The notes beneath the pieces were generated by a model. It was not told where the DNA came from and searched no databases. It was given only the letters and a program-made list of their open reading frames with translations. From NCBI RefSeq assembly GCF_024699075.1, contig NZ_JAILQF010000118.1, forward strand, positions 1-5,334: a DNA stretch of 5,334 nucleotides. Direction: 5' to 3'. The position numbers were made by a program, and so were the translations under genes. The stretch is from Butyrivibrio sp. Lineage in GTDB: Bacteria > Bacillota_A > Clostridia > Lachnospirales > Lachnospiraceae. Positions 1 through 5,334 of this stretch are shown here, in pieces. Each line of letters starts with the position of its first letter. Positions within the stretch are counted from its first letter, which is position 1.

Positions 1-345
1 ACATGCATATTTATATTTTCCTGTTACATAATCAGAGAAATATTCATCATCCCATTTAGTAATTACTTTTCCACTAACAAAGCTGATATAACTTGAATAC
101 GGTGAATCCGGAACATAATCTGCCATAGGTGATTCCCAAGGTAAATCGTCTGCTGGCCCTATCAAACTATTACTGGCATCAGCTGAACTATCATCATTAT
201 CTTCAATAGAAGTATCTGACAAACTCGTTTCATCCATACTAAGGCTGTTATCATGGCTTGAATCATCCGCCCCAGGTGTTGTCAGTCTGCATCCAGTCAT
301 AACAAATGTGCAAATAACAAATATCAACAGTATCTTTTTTCTCAT
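1..345 (-). CDS. Lipoprotein C' (N-terminal 115 codons, runs off left edge), paralog of lipoprotein C
   Basis: Partial gene with its start codon at 345 and an open frame to base 1. The product begins MRKKILLIFVICTFVMTGC, a lipoprotein signal peptide with a short positive n-region, a hydrophobic core and lipobox M-T-G-C at Cys19, so the protein should be lipid-anchored outside the membrane. Residues 20 to about 68 form a Ser/Asp-rich linker, followed by a folded start (PMADYVPDSPYSSYISF). It aligns without gaps to residues 1-115 of the gene at 3217-4806. Residues 1-89 are nearly the same, and residues 90-115 are clearly diverged while keeping F-S-D-Y and Y-K-Y. By analogy a D-x-S-x-D-G loop should lie just beyond the left edge. 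It starts 45 bases after the stop of gene A and may be cotranscribed. The ribosome binding site is weak (AAGG at 361-364, 15 bases from ATG). Function is not known; a surface binding role is inference. Confidence 0.9.
   Translation of the reverse strand, partial: MRKKILLIFVICTFVMTGCRLTTPGADDSSHDNSLSMDETSLSDTSIEDNDDSSADASNSLIGPADDLPWESPMADYVPDSPYSSYISFVSGKVITKWDDEYFSDYVTGKYKYAC
101..345. repeat. Direct repeat 3, copy in C'; partner at 4562-4806
   Basis: These 245 bases match 4562-4806 with about 17 mismatches (about 93 percent), without gaps. They cover the signal peptide, linker and first folded residues. Homology drops sharply below base 100 and stops at the start codon on the other side. 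Confidence 0.92.
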
Positions 346-390
346 TGTTCTTTTTTACTACCTTTTACTAGTTTCTATAAACAATCCCCA

Positions 391-1914
391 CTATGAAACT
401 TGAAATGTTTTAACGCTATATCCATCAAAACAACTATATTCATTTTTTATTAGTGTTATTACTGCTTCTTTGGAACTATTATCTGATATATTAAAATTTG
501 CCTTTAAGACTATTTCTTCGCCATCTGAAACAACCTCATAAGATTGTAATTCCGCATATACAAAGCCACTTGAACAGTCATTTACATCTACCACATAATC
601 ATCACTAATACTTTGAAATTCACGATATTGTCCGGAAAAAGAATATTGGATATATTCTATCTGTTGCTTATTGATAAGCCCATCACTTGTGCTTAAACTG
701 TCAAAAATATAGTCATAGCAGAACCAGGAGTTTTGACAGAAATTTCTTATAAACGATTTTTCTACGTCCATAGAAAAATCATCCTCAGAGGAATAATTGC
801 TATAGTATATGGTCATATTTTCAAGGAGACTTTCTAAATTCCTATCAATATTAAATTCGCTGGGATACTCATACTTACAAATTCCAAGAGACTCGACTAA
901 TTGCTGGTAAGGAAGCTTATCTTCACAATTTCCTCCATCTGCATCTACATCAGCCGCAGCCGAATCTTCATTCAATACTGACCAGTTATTCTCATTTAGA
1001 TTCACATCCATATATCCCGGAATTGTTTCTTTCAGATACCATGCGCTTTTATCCTCTGATAAAAAATAAATAGCACAATGGAATTCATAGCCAAATTTGT
1101 CTTTTTCATAATAGTTTATGTCCAGCTCATTATTGTCCCTAAGGATAAACTGAGCTGTAGATATATCTATTTCTTCTGGAATATCTATTGGAGCTTTTTC
1201 TTTTACTTCATCAATAGTTACTTCTTTTGCATCATATAAATAAAACTCACCATCACGTAAATACATATGATATGGCAATTTGCATCTTCCGCTTCCGTTC
1301 AAGTCCGAAAGAGCGCTTCCTTCTTCATAGTCAAAAAAGGATCTATAGGCCTCTTCGTACCAAACAATTTCAGTATCGCTTATAAACTTCTTCTGTCCAT
1401 ATTTATTGAGCTTCGGAGTACAATTCTTGATGCAATCTTCAGAAACAGAATACACGCACCCAATTCCATCAACGCCGATATACCCATTTATGCTTATAAA
1501 GCTTTGCGAATTGCGCTCAAGAAGGTCTTGAGATGTTGCTATATAGCTGTCTTCAAAATCTTCCAACAAAGTAGTATTGCATTCTTCGTCTACAAAATAA
1601 ATCCTATTCACATACCAATATTTCAAAGAATCATCATAGTCTGGAATCCCAGGATCATCTTCGTAACCTTCAACGACAAAAGCTTCATTATTACCATCAA
1701 CATCCAGATCCACAATAAAGCTTGCTCTGTTGCATCCCTCCGCCAGATCTTCGCTAATAGCCTTTGAAAATACATTATCTTTTGTATCTAAATCTATTGA
1801 TTTGATATTATTGCTATCTTCTGCTATTTCATTATTGGAAAAATCTATATCTTTGCTTTCACAAGCAGTTATAGTTATCCCCAGCACAAAAATATATGTA
1901 ATAAGTCTTTTCAT
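391..1914 (-). CDS. Lipoprotein A, about 507 residues, with FG-GAP/VCBS-like acidic loop; function unknown
   Basis: The frame is open up to 2028, but the start is set at 1914. There the product begins MKRLITYIFVLGITITAC, a lipoprotein signal with lipobox I-T-A-C (Cys18). The upstream ATG would bury the signal peptide and overlap the end of gene B. AGAGAAAG at 1922-1929 is a plausible ribosome binding site. An acidic linker (about 19-55) leads to a domain with the loop D69-L-D-V-D-G-N-N-E77, the D-x-D-x-D-G pattern of FG-GAP/VCBS and other calcium-binding repeats, followed by beta-rich sequence. Two further acidic turns each precede K-L-P-Y: D-L-N-G-S-G-R at about 204-210 and D-V-D-A-D-G-G near 322-328. 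The C-terminal 170 residues (Q-I-E-Y-I-Q-Y-S, then Y-S-C-F-D-G-Y-S-V-K) look like a compact alpha/beta domain, perhaps NTF2-like, which is a guess. The precursor has 14 cysteines including Cys18. It is not an obvious paralog of B or C. Calcium binding is inferred from motif only. Confidence 0.85.
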   Translation of the reverse strand: MKRLITYIFVLGITITACESKDIDFSNNEIAEDSNNIKSIDLDTKDNVFSKAISEDLAEGCNRASFIVDLDVDGNNEAFVVEGYEDDPGIPDYDDSLKYWYVNRIYFVDEECNTTLLEDFEDSYIATSQDLLERNSQSFISINGYIGVDGIGCVYSVSEDCIKNCTPKLNKYGQKKFISDTEIVWYEEAYRSFFDYEEGSALSDLNGSGRCKLPYHMYLRDGEFYLYDAKEVTIDEVKEKAPIDIPEEIDISTAQFILRDNNELDINYYEKDKFGYEFHCAIYFLSEDKSAWYLKETIPGYMDVNLNENNWSVLNEDSAAADVDADGGNCEDKLPYQQLVESLGICKYEYPSEFNIDRNLESLLENMTIYYSNYSSEDDFSMDVEKSFIRNFCQNSWFCYDYIFDSLSTSDGLINKQQIEYIQYSFSGQYREFQSISDDYVVDVNDCSSGFVYAELQSYEVVSDGEEIVLKANFNISDNSSKEAVITLIKNEYSCFDGYSVKTFQVS

Positions 1915-1921
1915 AAGTTTA

Positions 1922-1929
1922 CTTTCTCT
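1922..1929 (-). promoter_or_regulatory. Probable ribosome binding site of gene A (AGAGAAAG)
   Basis: A purine-rich stretch lies seven bases upstream of the ATG at 1914. The match to the consensus is modest, but it supports choosing 1914, where the lipoprotein signal begins, over the ATG at 2028 inside the gene B coding region. Confidence 0.5.
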
Positions 1930-1932
1930 AGC

Positions 1933-1972
1933 AGAAAGAACTGATAAACACATCAATTTACCAGTTCTTTCT
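1933..1972 (-). other. Strong hairpin in the B-A gap, just upstream of the gene A ribosome binding site
   Basis: AGAAAGAACTG (complement of 1962-1972) pairs with CAGTTCTTTCT (complement of 1933-1943). The stem extends inward by GTAAA/TTTAT to 16 pairs with one G-U pair and an 8-base loop (1949-1956). The G-U pair forms only in minus-strand RNA; in plus-strand RNA it would be an A-C mismatch. The stem lies four bases after the gene B stop and ends three bases before the purine-rich site at 1922-1929. No T-run follows it on the minus strand, so it is not a classic terminator in the gene direction. On the plus strand TTTTT follows it, but no gene is known there. It may stabilise the B message or tune expression of A. 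Confidence 0.6.
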
Positions 1973-1975
1973 TTT

Positions 1976-2115
1976 TTATTCTTCGTCTGGTTTGAGCTCT
2001 TCACCATAATAGTACAGTTTGTCATCAAAACCTATTTCCTGACGTTTCTCATCCTGAAGTATCTGTAATTCATCCATCGTTATAGCATTTTTTCCTTCCG
2101 CCTCAAGTGCAGCTC
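1976..2115. repeat. Direct repeat 1, copy in gene B (3' end); partner at 4876-5015
   Basis: These 140 bases match 4876-5015 with six mismatches by hand count (about 96 percent). Homology begins at the TAA stop codon and does not continue into the gap beyond it. They encode the last 45 residues of B. Confidence 0.93.
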
Positions 2116-3118
2116 TCGCCAGATTATAAGGATCTTGAGGATTAGAATTCTCTTCTTCCAAGGTATTATTATCTATATCAACAATATATACATAGTAGTA
2201 CGGTTCTACTGCTTCTGTATCAAAACTTATTTCGATTACATATAATCCTATTCCTGAACCAATAAACTGATCATTGTAGTAAAGATCACCCGTTTCGCCT
2301 ATATGAAATCCTTCTTCTTTTGACCTGTTCCAAAACTTGTAATTACCATTTTCATCTAAAAATCCCTGTTCAGCAGAGTGAATAGTATTACTTTCTCTAT
2401 TAAACAAGGAAACTCCCCCCGTAAATAACACGGTGATAAAACTGCTATCCCATGAATCTCCTGCAAAACATATCTTTAGATGTCCATCAACATTTTTTAC
2501 AACCAATGTTAAATTAAAAGCGGCCGCACCAATATCTGTCTTTAATTCATACGTTCCATCCAGCCCAAGATCGATATATTCTTCACATATATTATTTTCA
2601 TATATCCAATCTTCAGCATACTCACATCCGTCACACAATTTTTCTTCAATCTCTGTTAATGTATAGCTCTCTCCATCTGTAAGCACTTCTGCTAAGCATA
2701 AAGCTCTGGTTATATCTCCATCTAAAACATACTCAGCTTTAATATCTCCATACAAGAATCCTTCATACAGACTTTCCGATTCACTATCCAGATGTATTTC
2801 TTCCTTTTTCTTAGGTGAAATATACTCTTTGTATTTCTTATATTGATCCGCAGTCGACTCTTTAGAAGCCGTCTCAGTTGCATCATTTTCACCATTTATA
2901 GCAGTATCATCTACAATTGTTTGAGCATCATCACTAGCACCATTACTGGCGTTTGCATCAGTCGCACTATTGCTAACATTTGTATCACTTGAACCGGTTC
3001 TAGCGTTCTCATCAATGTCTTTATTAGAATCATTGACCTTGTTACATCCTGATACTATTGTCAGAAAAGATAATAGAATAATAGTAATGTAACGCTTTCT
3101 TTTCTTAATATTTCGCAT
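1976..3118 (-). CDS. Lipoprotein B, 380 residues, intact; function unknown
   Basis: The start at 3118 gives a positively charged n-region (MRNIKKRKRYITI) and lipobox V-S-G-C with Cys25. GGAG at 3130-3133 lies 11 bases upstream. Residues 26 to about 95 are a low-complexity Asp/Asn/Ser/Ala/Thr linker, typical of a stalk through a Gram-positive wall. The folded part begins near residue 112 (ESESLYEGF). It carries Y181-I-D-L-G-L-D-G-T-Y-E-L192, an acidic FG-GAP-like turn, then beta-rich sequence with G-H-L-K-I-C-F and D-S-W (221-223). A helical tail (about 332-364, ending E-K-R-Q-E-I-G-F) is followed by an acidic end. The second half aligns at low identity with residues 307-529 of lipoprotein C: YID-G-DGT-EL, GHL, DSW and the E-K-x2-E-x-G-F tail all match. 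No catalytic motif is seen. A damaged second copy lies at 4876-5334. It lies 98 bases after gene C and 61 bases before gene A. Confidence 0.93.
   Translation of the reverse strand: MRNIKKRKRYITIILLSFLTIVSGCNKVNDSNKDIDENARTGSSDTNVSNSATDANASNGASDDAQTIVDDTAINGENDATETASKESTADQYKKYKEYISPKKKEEIHLDSESESLYEGFLYGDIKAEYVLDGDITRALCLAEVLTDGESYTLTEIEEKLCDGCEYAEDWIYENNICEEYIDLGLDGTYELKTDIGAAAFNLTLVVKNVDGHLKICFAGDSWDSSFITVLFTGGVSLFNRESNTIHSAEQGFLDENGNYKFWNRSKEEGFHIGETGDLYYNDQFIGSGIGLYVIEISFDTEAVEPYYYVYIVDIDNNTLEEENSNPQDPYNLARAALEAEGKNAITMDELQILQDEKRQEIGFDDKLYYYGEELKPDEE
2486..2803. repeat. Direct repeat 2, copy in middle of gene B; partner at 5017-5334
   Basis: These 318 bases align without gaps to 5017-5334 with about 17 mismatches. 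Only three of those fall in the first 200 bases; the rest cluster towards the right edge. The repeat covers about residues 106-211 of B, including the acidic D-x-G-x-D-G loop. Confidence 0.92.
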
Positions 3119-3129
3119 CGATCTTTATT

Positions 3130-3133
3130 CTCC
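3130..3133 (-). promoter_or_regulatory. Ribosome binding site of gene B (GGAG)
   Basis: GGAG lies 11 bases upstream of the ATG at 3118. It is one of the clearer Shine-Dalgarno matches in the window and supports that start. Confidence 0.6.
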
Positions 3134-3157
3134 ATTTTCCTCTTCATACACCTCAAG

Positions 3158-3194
3158 TAATGGCAGGGGTTACACTAAATCCCCCCTGCCATTA
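3158..3194 (-). other. GC-rich 12-pair hairpin in the C-B gap
   Basis: TAATGGCAGGGG and CCCCTGCCATTA form a perfect 12-pair stem with a 13-base loop (3170-3182), much richer in GC than the surroundings. It lies 22 bases after the gene C stop and 39 bases before the gene B start. No T-run follows on either strand, so it is not a standard intrinsic terminator. A partial terminator, RNA-processing or stability element between cistrons fits better. A second GCCATTA copy at 3209-3215 could compete for the TAATGGC arm at 3158-3164. Confidence 0.65.
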
Positions 3195-3216
3195 GTGGAT
3201 GATATTAAGCCATTAA

Positions 3217-4806
3217 TCAGAAACCGTACTCCGCCTTTTTCTCCTCAATCAAGGCATCCACCTCTTCTTGTGTGGAAAAAGATATTCCGCACTCAATACA
3301 TGCGTTCATGAAATCAGTGTAATCTTCTTCATCCGCTGGTTCATCCCAACCATAAGGAACATAATATTCTTTGCCATCTATCTCATAGATATATATTGTC
3401 GAACCTTCTCCAGCACCAGATATTTCGAATGCCTCAGGGAAATATTCTTTGTTGCCTTCCGCTGTTACTACCACCAAATCATATATCTCATGGTAAATAA
3501 CATTTGAATCCAAAACAGCCTCATCATGTGAATAATTCCATGCACTTGAACTTCCATAAGAGTTAATATATCCGTCTTCTCCTATTTCTTTACTTGATCG
3601 AGACCAAGAATCAACAACAAATTTCAGATACAAATGACCTTCATAAAAACTTATGACATATATAGTATTAGGTTCCATAGCTTCTGGAGCAATTTCTATC
3701 ACCAGTTCCTTGGTTCCATCACTTCCGCAATCAATGTAACTTTTTTCCATAGTTTCGGATTCTTCCGGATTATACCAATTGGATAAAGTGAACTTATCAC
3801 CATAGATATAGGGAAAATTTGCATCAAGAGTGCCTATTCCACACTCGCATCTAACACATGTTTCATTATTTATGAACGCCTCATATGCACTATCTTCATC
3901 TTCGTATTCATTATCAGGAACATCAAGAATATTAAAATTACAAAAAAGTCCCTCTCCATGCTGCTTAGACAGCTTATATTCTTTATAAGAATCCTCAAAC
4001 TCTTCTTCGCATTCTTCCAAATAAGGAATCATATCTTCCGGATTCTTGCCATCAGACAGTGTGACCTGATCCTCTGCCATTTCCATTATATGATCGTAAT
4101 CTGCTTCAAAAACACGGTTATGACTTTCTTCAAATTCACTATTTCCAGCTTCTTTTTCCCAAGTTATGTAATCATTTCCATAATCATTCGTACCTTTTTG
4201 GGCCAATCTGACTTGAATAAATTGCGTATAGGAATCATCATCTGTCTTGCCCAGATAATATTCACCTGATATGTCTTTGTAATAATTCAATACTACAAAA
4301 CCGTTTTTAGAAATATAGTCCGTTTCAGAACAAAAACCATCCTCAAATGACTTAAACAAAACGTTTGCTTCTCTATCATATCCAAATGTAAGAAGTCTTT
4401 CTTCTTCACCATCAGAATACAATAATACAAGTTCAGGAACTCCGTCTCCACTAAGATCACAACAAGTATACTTATAGTCTCCTGAAATATAATCTGAGAA
4501 AAATTCACTATCTTCAAAAGTAGAGATTTCCCCATTAGCAAAACTTATATAGCTTGAATACGGTGAATCTGGAACATAATCTGCCATAGGTGATTTCCAA
4601 GGTAAATCATCTGCCTGCCCTAGCGAACCATTACTGGAATCAGCTAAACTATCATCATTATCTTCAATAGAAGTATCTGACGAACTTGTTTCATCCATAC
4701 TAAGGCTGTTATCTTGGCTTGAATCATCCGCCCCAGGTGTTGTCAGTCTGCATCCAGTCATAACAAACGTGCATATAACATATATCAATAGTATCTTTTT
4801 TCTCAT
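3217..4806 (-). CDS. Lipoprotein C, 529 residues, with two related acidic-loop modules; function unknown
   Basis: The start at 4806 begins MRKKILLIYVICTFVMTGC with lipobox M-T-G-C at Cys19. AGG at 4817-4819, 10 bases upstream, could serve as the ribosome binding site. A Ser/Asp/Asn linker spans about 20-68. Module 1 starts Y-S-S-Y-I-S-F-A-N-G-E (about 83-93) and has C116-D-L-S-G-D-G-V-P-E-L, a D-x-S-x-D-G-x-x-E loop of the FG-GAP/VCBS kind. A charged, probably helical stretch (about 235-282) links it to module 2. Module 2 starts S-A-Y-E-A-F-I-N-N-E (306-315) and has Y357-I-D-C-G-S-D-G-T-K-E-L, then E-G-H-L-Y-L-K-F-V-V-D-S-W, and a helical tail E-E-K-K-A-E-Y-G-F at the C-terminus. Module 2 matches lipoprotein B. 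Eleven cysteines remain outside the signal peptide, including C-V-R-C-E-C at 317-322. A second copy of the gene begins at 345. No enzyme signature is visible; a surface ligand-binding role is inference. Confidence 0.93.
   Translation of the reverse strand: MRKKILLIYVICTFVMTGCRLTTPGADDSSQDNSLSMDETSSSDTSIEDNDDSLADSSNGSLGQADDLPWKSPMADYVPDSPYSSYISFANGEISTFEDSEFFSDYISGDYKYTCCDLSGDGVPELVLLYSDGEEERLLTFGYDREANVLFKSFEDGFCSETDYISKNGFVVLNYYKDISGEYYLGKTDDDSYTQFIQVRLAQKGTNDYGNDYITWEKEAGNSEFEESHNRVFEADYDHIMEMAEDQVTLSDGKNPEDMIPYLEECEEEFEDSYKEYKLSKQHGEGLFCNFNILDVPDNEYEDEDSAYEAFINNETCVRCECGIGTLDANFPYIYGDKFTLSNWYNPEESETMEKSYIDCGSDGTKELVIEIAPEAMEPNTIYVISFYEGHLYLKFVVDSWSRSSKEIGEDGYINSYGSSSAWNYSHDEAVLDSNVIYHEIYDLVVVTAEGNKEYFPEAFEISGAGEGSTIYIYEIDGKEYYVPYGWDEPADEEDYTDFMNACIECGISFSTQEEVDALIEEKKAEYGF
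4562..4806. repeat. Direct repeat 3, copy in gene C; partner at 101-345
   Basis: This is the gene C counterpart of the C' 5' end. The upstream gaps of C and C' share little beyond a purine-rich AGGTA. Confidence 0.92.
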
Positions 4807-4840
4807 ATTCTAATTACCTAATCCTCTAGCTGAAATAATT

Positions 4841-4873
4841 AAGATCTTCATCCAAAAATATATGAAAAATCTT
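4841..4873 (-). other. Imperfect hairpin in the B'-C gap
   Basis: On the minus strand AAGAT-TT-TTCAT pairs with ATGAA-G-ATCTT around a loop at 4852-4861, giving two 5-pair helices separated by a small internal loop, followed by AATTATTT. It begins three bases after the B' stop. It is AT-rich and weaker than the hairpins before A and B. It could be a leaky terminator or chance structure. Confidence 0.3.
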
Positions 4874-4875
4874 GT

Positions 4876-5015
4876 TTATTCTTCGTCTGGTTTGAGCTCT
4901 TCACCATAATAGTATAGATTGTCGTCAAAACCTATTTCCTGACGCTTCTCATCCTGAAGTATCTGTAATTCATCCATCATTATAGCATTCTTTCCTTCCG
5001 CCTCAAGTGCAGCTC
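4876..5015. repeat. Direct repeat 1, copy in B' (3' end); partner at 1976-2115
   Basis: This is the B' counterpart of the gene B 3' end. It ends at the deletion junction. Confidence 0.93.
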
Positions 5016-5016
5016 A

Positions 5017-5334
5017 ATCAACATTTTTTACAACCAATATTAAATTAAAAGCTGCCGCACCAATATCTGTCTTTAATTCATACGTTCCATCCAGCCCAAG
5101 ATCGATATATTCTTCACATATATTATTTTCATATATCCAATCTTCAGCATACTCACATCCGTCACACACTTTTTCTTCAATCTCTGTTAATGTATAGCTC
5201 TCTCCATCTGTAAGCACTTCTGCTAAGCATAAAGCTCTGGTTATATCCCCATCTGAAACATATTCAGCTTCAACATCTCCATTTAAGAATCCCTCATACA
5301 GGCTTTCAGATTCACTATCCAGCTGGATTTTATC
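5017..5334. repeat. Direct repeat 2, copy in B'; partner at 2486-2803
   Basis: This is the B' counterpart of the central part of gene B. It runs off the right edge, so its full length is not visible. Confidence 0.92.

Larger units (their letters stand above)
4876..5334 (-). pseudogene. B', damaged copy of lipoprotein B: internal 369-base deletion with stop at the junction; 5' end beyond right edge
   Basis: From the right edge the frame reads residues matching about 106-211 of lipoprotein B (LDSESESLYEGF, then YIDLGLDGTYELKTDIGAAA) and reaches V-D. It then meets TGA at 5014-5016. Directly after the TGA, in the same frame, follow 45 codons matching the last 45 residues of B (AALEAEGKNAI through ELKPDEE), ending in TAA at 4876-4878. 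Against B, 369 bases (net 123 codons) are missing between the equivalents of 2115 and 2486, so the deletion keeps frame. The TGA replaces either Gly212 (GGA) or Arg335 (AGA) by one substitution. The deletion removes the DSW and beta-rich part of the shared module. An annotator may call 5014-5334 as a truncated gene. It could still make a short secreted lipoprotein if its N-terminus beyond the edge is intact, but the lost domain makes a decaying copy more likely. Confidence 0.88.

Noticed and set aside
1267..1767. Open frame on the plus strand opposite gene A
   Set aside because: It lies wholly inside a well-supported gene on the other strand and has a hydrophobic, Ile/Phe-rich composition typical of the complement of an acidic protein.
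1973..1977. Intrinsic terminator on the plus strand (hairpin 1933-1972 followed by TTTTT)
   Set aside because: No plus-strand gene is supported upstream, and the T-run overlaps the gene B stop region. The hairpin folds better in minus-strand RNA.
1915..2028. N-terminal extension of gene A from an ATG at 2028
   Set aside because: It would overlap the end of gene B by 53 bases and place about 38 residues before a clear lipoprotein signal peptide. The ATG at 1914 has a purine-rich site and starts the signal.
1730..2068. Plus-strand open frame across the A-B gap
   Set aside because: It mirrors the coding sequence of A and B, and its apparent hydrophobic segments are complements of Asp/Glu/Lys codons. 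No ribosome binding site stands out.
2520..2527. GCGGCCGC (a NotI recognition sequence) that might indicate a cloning scar
   Set aside because: It encodes part of the Ala run in the conserved I-G-A-A-A-F-N segment, and B' has the same residues with a synonymous change, so it is natural coding sequence.
4293..4541. Second minus-strand frame inside gene C
   Set aside because: It is an out-of-frame shadow within gene C, with no recognisable motif or translation start.
5014..5016. TGA in B' as a recoded codon (selenocysteine or tryptophan)
   Set aside because: It sits exactly at a deletion junction, replaces Gly or Arg rather than Cys or Trp, and gene C ends in an ordinary TGA, so nonsense is the simpler reading.

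Overview
The window is an AT-rich stretch in which every supported gene lies on the minus strand, so transcription runs from high to low coordinates. It encodes a dense, tandemly duplicated array of acidic, surface-anchored lipoproteins and nothing else. Lipobox signal peptides, Asp/Ser/Asn-rich linkers, short gaps with purine-rich ribosome binding sites and low GC suggest an anaerobic Gram-positive, most likely a clostridial (Lachnospiraceae-like) genome. That taxonomic guess is inference; no rRNA or marker gene is present.

In transcription order the layout is: (1) B', a damaged copy of gene B, entering from the right edge and ending at 4876; (2) C, an intact 529-residue lipoprotein (4806-3217); (3) B, an intact 380-residue lipoprotein (3118-1976); (4) A, a lipoprotein of about 507 residues (1914-391), distinct from B and C; (5) C', the first 115 codons of a second copy of C (345 to the left edge). 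The order B'-C-B-A-C' reads as a repeated (B-C) unit with A inserted in the second repeat. Gaps are 45 to 98 bases, compatible with one operon, but no promoter is recognisable inside the window.

B and C are distant paralogs. They share a C-terminal module with a [Y-x2-F]-type entry, a D-x-G-x-D-G-T-x-E-L loop and a helical tail ending E-K-x2-E-x-G-F. C carries a second, diverged version of that module in its first half. A carries an FG-GAP/VCBS-like D-x-D-x-D-G-x-x-E loop. No enzyme active site is visible, so these look like cell-surface binding or structural proteins of unknown function.

The most notable observations are: an exactly in-frame 369-base deletion in B' with a TGA stop at the junction; uneven identity between the copies (B/B' and C/C'), suggesting recombination or gene conversion among paralogs; repeat homology that stops at gene boundaries; and strong RNA hairpins in the gaps before A and before B. 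Functions, operon status and recombination are inference; the repeats, the deletion and the hairpins are read directly from the sequence.
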